From the NCBI RefSeq assembly GCF_003261575.2, contig NZ_CP036175.1, forward strand, positions 4,526,001-4,590,000: DNA of 64,000 nucleotides, given 5' to 3'. Of this stretch, positions 1 through 5,063 are shown piece after piece. The position numbers were made by a program, and so were the translations under genes. The DNA is from Klebsiella huaxiensis (GTDB lineage: Bacteria; Pseudomonadota; Gammaproteobacteria; Enterobacterales; Enterobacteriaceae). The notes beneath the pieces were generated by a model. It was not told where the DNA came from. It searched no databases and saw only the letters and a program-made list of their open reading frames with translations. Numbering within the stretch: position 1 is the first letter of the stretch; every line of letters starts with the position of its first letter.

Positions 1-470
1 ACCCGCGCCTCGAAGAACCGCACAATCTCGTCGAGCGCGTCTTCGGGTCGAAGGTGACCGGTGCGGGTGGCGATGCCATCCCGCTGCGCTGAGTGCATAA
101 CCACCAGCCTGCAGTCCGCCTCAGCAATATCGGGATAGAGCGCAGGGTCAGGAAATCCTTGGATATCGTTCAGGTAGCCCACGCCGCGCTTGAGCGCATA
201 GCGCTGGGTTTCCGGTTGGAAGCTGTCGATTGAAACACGGTGCATCTGATCGGACAGGGCGTCTAAGAGCGGCGCAATACGTCTGATCTCATCGGCCGGC
301 GATACAGGCCTCGCGTCCGGATGGCTGGCGGCCGGTCCGACATCCACGACGTCTGATCCGACTCGCAGCATTTCGATCGCCGCGGTGACAGCGCCGGCGG
401 GGTCTAGCCGCCGGCTCTCATCGAAGAAGGAGTCCTCGGTGAGATTCAGAATGCCGAACACCGTCACCAT
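1..470 (-). CDS. sul1: Sulfonamide-resistant dihydropteroate synthase Sul1 (3' end off window)
   Basis: Sul1 replaces the drug-sensitive chromosomal dihydropteroate synthase in folate synthesis, so sulfonamides no longer block the pathway. The visible N-terminal part starts MVTVFGILNLTEDSFFDES, the pterin-binding signature of the DHPS family. About 156 of the 279 residues known for Sul1 are present, and the window edge cuts the rest. The ATG at 470 lies inside the last codons of qacEdelta1 (7-nt overlap), the usual 3'-conserved-segment layout. Expression would come from the integron promoter Pc and from promoters in the qacE leader. Confidence 0.96.
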   Translation of the reverse strand, partial: MVTVFGILNLTEDSFFDESRRLDPAGAVTAAIEMLRVGSDVVDVGPAASHPDARPVSPADEIRRIAPLLDALSDQMHRVSIDSFQPETQRYALKRGVGYLNDIQGFPDPALYPDIAEADCRLVVMHSAQRDGIATRTGHLRPEDALDEIVRFFEAR

Positions 471-811
471 GGCGTCGGCCTCCGCAGCGACTTCCACGAT
501 GGGGATCGGGCGAGCAAAAAGGCAGCAATTATGAGCCCCATACCTACAAAGCCCCACGCATCAAGCTTTTGCCCATGAAGCAACCAGGCAATGGCTGTAA
601 TTATGACGACGCCGAGTCCCGACCAGACTGCATAAGCAACACCGACAGGGATGGATTTCAGAACCAGAGAAAGAAAATAAAATGCGATGCCATAACCGAT
701 TATGACAACGGCGGAAGGGGCAAGCTTAGTAAAGCCCTCGCTAGATTTTAATGCGGATGTTGCGATTACTTCGCCAACTATTGCGATAACAAGAAAAAGC
801 CAGCCTTTCAT
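464..811 (-). CDS. qacEdelta1: Quaternary ammonium compound efflux SMR protein QacEdelta1
   Basis: This is a small multidrug resistance transporter of 115 aa that exports quaternary ammonium antiseptics and dyes across the inner membrane using the proton gradient. Four hydrophobic segments are visible, and the conserved Glu of SMR proteins is in the first (segment VIAIVGEVIATSALK). The C-terminus ending SWKSLRRPTPW is the altered tail created when sul1 was joined to qacE, and it defines the delta1 form, which has reduced activity. It overlaps the sul1 start by 7 nt. Confidence 0.97.
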   Translation of the reverse strand: MKGWLFLVIAIVGEVIATSALKSSEGFTKLAPSAVVIIGYGIAFYFLSLVLKSIPVGVAYAVWSGLGVVIITAIAWLLHGQKLDAWGFVGMGLIIAAFLLARSPSWKSLRRPTPW

Positions 812-818
812 GATATAT

Positions 819-923
819 CTCCCAATTTGTGTAGGGCTTATTATGCACGCTTAAAAATAATAAAAGCAGACTTGACCTGATAGTTTGGCTGTGAGCAATT
901 ATGTGCTTAGTGCATCTAACGCC
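819..923. repeat. 105-bp direct repeat, copy 1 (qacE leader / start of 3'-CS)
   Basis: This stretch, from the qacEdelta1 leader to the aadA16 attC core, is repeated base for base at 1783–1887 upstream of aadA16. It is the normal start of the 3'-conserved segment in this position. Confidence 0.92.
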
Positions 924-973
924 TGAATTAAGCTGCGCCGCGAAGCGGCGTCGGCTTGAATGAACTGTTAGAC
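914..973 (-). other. attC site of the aadA16 cassette (60 bp)
   Basis: The site is bounded by ATCTAAC (914–920) and GTTAGAC (967–973) on the plus strand, with an imperfect palindrome between them (GCCGCGAAGCGGC in the centre). The 60-bp length is typical of aadA attC sites. The 3' end of aadA16, including its stop codon at 928, lies inside this site. IntI1 recognises the folded bottom strand of such sites. Confidence 0.9.
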
Positions 974-1773
974 ATCATTGGCGTGGAGCCGAGCAGACTG
1001 GCGGCTTCGTGCTTCACAAAGTAAATGAACGCAGTCAACTGATCAGCGCGTGAGGCCAAGCAATCCATCCCTTGTCCAAGGTAAGCCTGCTGGGCTTCAA
1101 GCAGCACGGGCTGATGTTGGACGGGCAGGCGTTCCATTACCCAGTTGGCAGCTACATCCTTCGGCGCGATCTTGCCGGTTGCTGCGCTGTACCAAATGCG
1201 AGACAAAGTAAGCACTACATTCCGCTCGTCGCCTGCCCAATCCGGTTGTGAGTTCCATAGTTTCAAGGTGTCGGCCAGTGCTTTGAATAGATCGCTTTCC
1301 GGGACTGAGTTGAAGAAATCTTCCGCGGCCGAACCTGCCAAGGCAAGGCTGTGTTGCCTTGCTTTAGTTAGCAGAATAGCCAGATCAACATCGGTTGTCG
1401 CGGGCTCGAAGATGCCCGCAAGAATGTCCTTGCGCTGCCACTCCCCGAATTGCAGTTCCCGTCTGGCTGGATAACGCCAAGGAACAACATCGCCGTACAC
1501 GACGATGGTAACTTCCAAGGCACGGAGAGCTTCACTTTGGCCGGGAGAAGCGGAAACTTCCAGGAAATCTACGAACAGAGCCTGCCGCACAGTCTCATCG
1601 AGCTGTGCAGTCACAGTAACCAGCAAATCAATATCACTGCATGGCTTCAGGCCACCGTCGAGTGCAGAGCCGTACAAATGCACGGCCAGCAACGTCGATC
1701 CCAGATGATGCTCGATGACGTTGAGTGCCTGTGATAGCTGTACCGAAATCTCGGCGGGCACTGCGTTGCTCAT
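928..1773 (-). CDS. aadA16: Aminoglycoside 3''-nucleotidyltransferase AadA16 (streptomycin/spectinomycin)
   Basis: ANT(3'')-Ia adenylylates streptomycin and spectinomycin in the cytoplasm. The protein has 281 aa from ATG 1773 (MSNAVPAEISVQLSQAL). The nucleotidyltransferase motif HLYGSALDGGLKPCSDIDLL (GS...D.D) is at about residues 36–55, followed by the family's C-terminal helical domain (LASRADQL). It is longer than AadA1/AadA2 (about 260 aa) because its reading frame continues into the attC site, which is characteristic of AadA16 as I recall it. An in-frame extension to 1902 exists but lacks support. The allele name rests on recalled sequence and on the arr-3–dfrA27 neighbours. Confidence 0.9.
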   Translation of the reverse strand: MSNAVPAEISVQLSQALNVIEHHLGSTLLAVHLYGSALDGGLKPCSDIDLLVTVTAQLDETVRQALFVDFLEVSASPGQSEALRALEVTIVVYGDVVPWRYPARRELQFGEWQRKDILAGIFEPATTDVDLAILLTKARQHSLALAGSAAEDFFNSVPESDLFKALADTLKLWNSQPDWAGDERNVVLTLSRIWYSAATGKIAPKDVAANWVMERLPVQHQPVLLEAQQAYLGQGMDCLASRADQLTAFIYFVKHEAASLLGSTPMMSNSSFKPTPLRGAA

Positions 1774-1782
1774 GATGTCTAA

Positions 1783-1887
1783 CTCCCAATTTGTGTAGGG
1801 CTTATTATGCACGCTTAAAAATAATAAAAGCAGACTTGACCTGATAGTTTGGCTGTGAGCAATTATGTGCTTAGTGCATCTAACGCC
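1783..1887. repeat. 105-bp direct repeat, copy 2 (qacE leader sequence upstream of aadA16)
   Basis: This matches 819–923 exactly. It places the leader that normally precedes qacE directly in front of aadA16 and ends in the attC core of the dfrA27 cassette. It may carry promoter activity for aadA16 (a CATAAT-like -10 is visible on the minus strand), which is an inference. Confidence 0.92.
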
Positions 1888-1958
1888 GCTAAGCAGCGGC
1901 ACATTTTGCGTTTTGAGCGCAGCGAAGCAAAATGTGTCCGATGGCTTGGATGGTTAAC
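1878..1958 (-). other. attC site of the dfrA27 cassette
   Basis: The core ATCTAAC is at 1878–1884. An inverted repeat (CACATTTTGC at about 1901 with GCAAAATGTG at about 1927) and a GGTTAAC-type element overlapping the dfrA27 stop complete the fold. The outer boundary is approximate. Confidence 0.75.
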
Positions 1959-2427
1959 CCCTTTGCCAGATTTGATAGCGATAATTTATATTTGAATGAA
2001 ATTCCTGCTCGAACACCACATTGAACTCTTTGGGGATTTCCGGAAAGAAAACATTGCCCTCTGGCTCGGAATCTATTGTCGAGATATGTAGCGTGTCGGC
2101 ATGGGCGATCAGACTCTTGTAGATCTCTCCACCACCAGAAACAACAACATGGTTCGTAAGAGTCTTTAGCTCCCTCATTGCTGCTTCTATAGATGGAAAC
2201 ACAACCACATCATCGTTAGTAGCTACCGATCCTGAGCGGCTGACAACTGCATACTTTCTATTTGGGAGAGCCCCCATTGCCTCAAATGTTTTACGGCCGA
2301 CTAAGAGCCATTGATTGTAAGTTATTGCTTTAAAAAGCAGCTGCTCACCTTTAGCGTTCCACGGGATATCCGAGCCGCAGCCAATAACCCCATTTCTTGC
2401 TTTTGCAGCCATTAGTGATATTTTCAC
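1954..2427 (-). CDS. dfrA27: Trimethoprim-resistant dihydrofolate reductase DfrA27
   Basis: This drug-insensitive dihydrofolate reductase regenerates tetrahydrofolate in the presence of trimethoprim. It has 157 aa of the DfrA1 group. The start is a GTG at 2427 preceded by AAAGGAG and gives VKISLMAAKARNGVIG. Upstream in-frame ATGs lie in the attC of the previous cassette and are not used. Landmarks are the substrate-site segment IPWNAKGEQLLFK, the NADPH motif VGRKTFEAMG and VVSGGGEIYK. Between arr-3 and aadA16, DfrA27 is the expected member; the allele should be confirmed against close DfrA relatives. Confidence 0.87.
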   Translation of the reverse strand: MKISLMAAKARNGVIGCGSDIPWNAKGEQLLFKAITYNQWLLVGRKTFEAMGALPNRKYAVVSRSGSVATNDDVVVFPSIEAAMRELKTLTNHVVVSGGGEIYKSLIAHADTLHISTIDSEPEGNVFFPEIPKEFNVVFEQEFHSNINYRYQIWQRG

Positions 2428-2439
2428 GATACTCCTTTG

Positions 2440-2553
2440 GGTTAACGCCGCCATAAACGGCGACAGGGTGGCGCGCCTATTGCGCATAAAATGGCGAAGC
2501 CATGCGCAACAGGCGCGGAATCTCTGGCGTCCGGTTTGATGGCTTTGTTATGC
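2440..2553 (-). other. attC site of the arr-3 cassette
   Basis: This lies between the dfrA27 GTG and the arr-3 stop. GGTTAAC is near 2440–2446 and GTTATGC at 2547–2553, with internal inverted repeats (CGCCTATTGCGCA against TGCGCAACAGGCG). The length of about 114 bp is in the normal attC range. Confidence 0.8.
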
Positions 2554-2559
2554 AAAGGA

Positions 2560-3012
2560 CTAGTCTTCAATGACGTGTAAACCACGGCGCTTTAAGTCCT
2601 CCAACGAATCCAACATTCCCCTTATTAATTCAACAGGATGCCCCTCCCAGTCTTCAACAACGCCAACAATTCTCAAGGGTTCGCAGGTTCTATAGGACTG
2701 TGTTGGATTACCGGGAAATCTTTTGTTCGTAAGATTCGGATCGTCTTCGAACGGTCCTGTTGGCTCAACTATGTATATGTAGCCGCGACCCTCGAGGCCA
2801 GACAGTGACATAGCAAGTTCAGCTCCCCAAACTGCTGGCTCCATCAAGGCTGAAAAGTAGATGTGCTTAAGAATACGACCGTCCTCGAAATGAGAGATGA
2901 ACCCTGTGGTTAGCAAGTCACCAATCGCCAAATTGGCTTTGGTTCCATGATAGAACGGTCCTTGCACCTGCTTGTAATTATCATGAGAGATGGGAATCCA
3001 ATCTTTTACCAT
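2560..3012 (-). CDS. arr-3: Rifampin ADP-ribosyltransferase Arr-3
   Basis: Arr enzymes inactivate rifamycins by transferring ADP-ribose from NAD+ to a hydroxyl of the drug. The 150-aa protein starts at ATG 3012 (MVKDWIPISHDNYKQVQGPF) and contains the short Arr fold with FYHGTKANL near the N-terminus, IYFSALMEPAVWGAELA in the middle and the C-terminal RGLHVIED. It is the first cassette after attI1, so it receives the most transcription from Pc. A longer in-frame extension reads back through attI1 and is not credible. Confidence 0.96.
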   Translation of the reverse strand: MVKDWIPISHDNYKQVQGPFYHGTKANLAIGDLLTTGFISHFEDGRILKHIYFSALMEPAVWGAELAMSLSGLEGRGYIYIVEPTGPFEDDPNLTNKRFPGNPTQSYRTCEPLRIVGVVEDWEGHPVELIRGMLDSLEDLKRRGLHVIED

Positions 3013-3046
3013 TTTAAGACCCTTAATTGTTGGGATTTGGCTGCAT

Positions 3047-3115
3047 AACTTTGTTTTAGGGCGACTGCCCTGCTGCGTAACATCGTTGCTGCTCCATAAC
3101 ATCAAACATCGACCC
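3047..3115 (-). other. attI1: attI1 recombination site
   Basis: This is the integron's primary cassette insertion site between arr-3 and intI1. On the minus strand the sequence CCCTAAAACAAAGTT marks the crossover, between G and TT at about 3048–3049. Upstream IntI1-binding repeats extend to about 3115 (left limit approximate). Confidence 0.88.
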
Positions 3116-3155
3116 ACGGCGTAACGCGCTTGCTGCTTGGATGCCCGAGGCATAG

Positions 3156-3181
3156 ACTGTACAAAAAAACAGTCATAACAA
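3156..3181 (-). promoter_or_regulatory. P2 secondary cassette promoter, inactive 14-bp spacing
   Basis: On the minus strand TTGTTA (3176–3181) and TACAGT (3156–3161) are separated by 14 bp. The active form of P2 needs a GGG insertion that gives 17 bp, which is absent here. Confidence 0.9.
3157..3172 (+). promoter_or_regulatory. LexA box at the intI1 promoter
   Basis: CTGTACAAAAAAACAG fits the LexA consensus CTGT-N8-ACAG and lies 12 bp before the intI1 ATG. Control of integrase by the SOS response through this site is established for class 1 integrons. Confidence 0.88.
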
Positions 3182-3184
3182 GCC

Positions 3185-4198
3185 ATGAAAACCGCCACTG
3201 CGCCGTTACCACCGCTGCGTTCGGTCAAGGTTCTGGACCAGTTGCGTGAGCGCATACGCTACTTGCATTACAGCTTACGAACCGAACAGGCTTATGTCCA
3301 CTGGGTTCGTGCCTTCATCCGTTTCCACGGTGTGCGTCACCCGGCAACCTTGGGCAGCAGCGAAGTCGAGGCATTTCTGTCCTGGCTGGCGAACGAGCGC
3401 AAGGTTTCGGTCTCCACGCATCGTCAGGCATTGGCGGCCTTGCTGTTCTTCTACGGCAAGGTGCTGTGCACGGATCTGCCCTGGCTTCAGGAGATCGGAA
3501 GACCTCGGCCGTCGCGGCGCTTGCCGGTGGTGCTGACCCCGGATGAAGTGGTTCGCATCCTCGGTTTTCTGGAAGGCGAGCATCGTTTGTTCGCCCAGCT
3601 TCTGTATGGAACGGGCATGCGGATCAGTGAGGGTTTGCAACTGCGGGTCAAGGATCTGGATTTCGATCACGGCACGATCATCGTGCGGGAGGGCAAGGGC
3701 TCCAAGGATCGGGCCTTGATGTTACCCGAGAGCTTGGCACCCAGCCTGCGCGAGCAGCTGTCGCGTGCACGGGCATGGTGGCTGAAGGACCAGGCCGAGG
3801 GCCGCAGCGGCGTTGCGCTTCCCGACGCCCTTGAGCGGAAGTATCCGCGCGCCGGGCATTCCTGGCCGTGGTTCTGGGTTTTTGCGCAGCACACGCATTC
3901 GACCGATCCACGGAGCGGTGTCGTGCGTCGCCATCACATGTATGACCAGACCTTTCAGCGCGCCTTCAAACGTGCCGTAGAACAAGCAGGCATCACGAAG
4001 CCCGCCACACCGCACACCCTCCGCCACTCGTTCGCGACGGCCTTGCTCCGCAGCGGTTACGACATTCGAACCGTGCAGGATCTGCTCGGCCATTCCGACG
4101 TCTCTACGACGATGATTTACACGCATGTGCTGAAAGTTGGCGGTGCCGGAGTGCGCTCACCGCTTGATGCGCTGCCGCCCCTCACTAGTGAGAGGTAG
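3185..4198 (+). CDS. intI1: Class 1 integron integrase IntI1
   Basis: This tyrosine recombinase excises and inserts gene cassettes at attI1 and attC. It is full length (337 aa, ATG 3185). The N-terminal SAM-like DNA-binding region includes [18 protein letters not shown]. The catalytic domain shows the RHRY set: Arg in [10 protein letters not shown], His and Arg in [12 protein letters not shown], and the nucleophile Tyr in STTMIYTHV. The integron-specific insert is also present. Residues R32 and H39 are the combination linked to the weak Pc promoter embedded in this gene. Transcription is opposite to the cassettes and under LexA. Confidence 0.98.
3272..3300 (-). promoter_or_regulatory. Cassette promoter PcW (weak variant)
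   Basis: The -35 TGGACA (3295–3300) and -10 TAAGCT (3272–3277) on the minus strand are separated by 17 bp. This is the PcW combination inside intI1, and it drives arr-3, dfrA27, aadA16 and the 3'-CS. Confidence 0.94.
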
Positions 4199-4375
4199 GG
4201 CAGCGCAAGTCAATCCTGGCGGATTCACTACCCCTGCGCGAAGGCCATCGGTGCCGCATCGAACGGCCGGTTGCGGAAAGTCCTCCCTGCGTCCGCTGAT
4301 GGCCGGCAGCAGCCCGTCGTTGCCTGATGGATCCAACCCCTCCGCTGCTATAGTGCAGTCGGCTTCTGACGTTCA

Positions 4376-4400
4376 GTGCAGCCGTCTTCTGAAAACGACA
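4376..4400. repeat. Integron inverted repeat IRi (25 bp)
   Basis: The 25-bp sequence ending CTTCTGAAAACGACA marks the outer end of the 5'-conserved segment, as in Tn402-derived class 1 integrons. Confidence 0.92.
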
Positions 4401-4503
4401 CCATGTGCAAACGATGTCAGAATAGAGTTAAATTTCCTATTGATTGACATATTCCGTCAAAGGTAATAGATTTCATCCTGACACTTTTGCCTTTGGAGGC
4501 ATC
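4401..4503. other. Remains of the transposon res site upstream of tnpR
   Basis: The 103 bp between IRi and the tnpR TTG are AT-rich and carry TGTCA-type dyads (ATGTCAGAATAGAG near 4414, TTGACATATTCCGTCAA near 4443, CCTGACAC near 4478), as expected of the resolvase-binding subsites next to tnpR. The crossover subsite is presumably beyond the integron. Together with the intI1 tail (4199–4375, no gene seen) this accounts for the gap before tnpR. Confidence 0.65.
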
Positions 4504-5061
4504 TTGCAAGGTCAACGCATCGGCTATGTCCGCGTCAGCAGCTTCGACCAGAACCCGGAACGGCAATTGGAGGGTGTTCAGGTGGCGCGGGTGTTCACCG
4601 ACAAGGCTTCTGGCAAGGACACCCAGCGTCCCGAGCTGGAAAGGCTGCTGGCCTTCGTCCGCGAGGGCGACACCGTGGTGGTGCATAGCATGGACAGGCT
4701 GGCACGCAACCTTGATGACCTGCGCCGCATCGTCCAAGGGCTGACACAACGGGGCGTGCGCATGGAGTTCGTCAAAGAAGGGCTGAAGTTCACCGGCGAG
4801 GACTCACCGATGGCCAATCTGATGCTGTCGGTCATGGGAGCCTTCGCTGAGTTCGAGCGCGCCCTGATCCGCGAACGTCAGCGCGAGGGAATCGTGCTGG
4901 CCAAGCAGCGCGGTGCCTACCGGGGACGAAAGAAATCGCTGAACAGCGAACAAATTGCCGAGTTGAAACGGCGAGTTGCGGCAGGCGACCAAAAAACCTT
5001 GGTGGCCCGTGACTTCGGCATCAGCCGCGAAACCTTGTACCAGTACCTGCGGGAAGACTGA
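4504..5061 (+). CDS. tnpR: Tn3-family serine resolvase TnpR
   Basis: The resolvase separates transposition cointegrates at res and represses tnp genes by binding there. The chosen start is TTG 4504, with GGAGG five bases upstream, giving 185 aa beginning (M)QGQRIGYVRVSSFDQ, the normal length of Tn21-type TnpR. The catalytic Ser is in YVRVSS. The conserved stretches VVHSMDRLARNLDDLRRIV and FAEFERALIRERQREG follow, then a C-terminal helix-turn-helix (LVARDFGISRETLYQYL). The longer ORF from 4444 runs back into res and is rejected. tnpA starts 2 bp after its stop. Confidence 0.95.
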   Translation: MQGQRIGYVRVSSFDQNPERQLEGVQVARVFTDKASGKDTQRPELERLLAFVREGDTVVVHSMDRLARNLDDLRRIVQGLTQRGVRMEFVKEGLKFTGEDSPMANLMLSVMGAFAEFERALIRERQREGIVLAKQRGAYRGRKKSLNSEQIAELKRRVAAGDQKTLVARDFGISRETLYQYLRED

Positions 5062-5063
5062 CC

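Larger units (their letters stand above)
1..4400 (-). mobile_element. Class 1 integron: intI1, attI1, arr-3, dfrA27, aadA16, 3'-CS (qacEdelta1, sul1)
   Basis: The 5'-conserved segment (intI1, attI1, Pc) runs from the 25-bp IRi at 4376–4400 to the attI1 crossover near 3048. Three gene cassettes follow on the minus strand, then the 3'-conserved segment with qacEdelta1 and the start of sul1. The arr-3, dfrA27 and aadA16 order is a known array, often headed by aac(6')-Ib-cr. Here arr-3 is joined directly to attI1, so that cassette is absent. Confidence 0.93.

Noticed and set aside
1783..1902. N-terminal extension of aadA16 to 1902
   Set aside because: The extension reads through the duplicated qacE leader; the ATG at 1773 gives the standard 281-aa protein.
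3012..3255. N-terminal extension of arr-3 through attI1 to 3255
   Set aside because: It runs through attI1 and into intI1; ATG 3012 gives the known 150-aa Arr.
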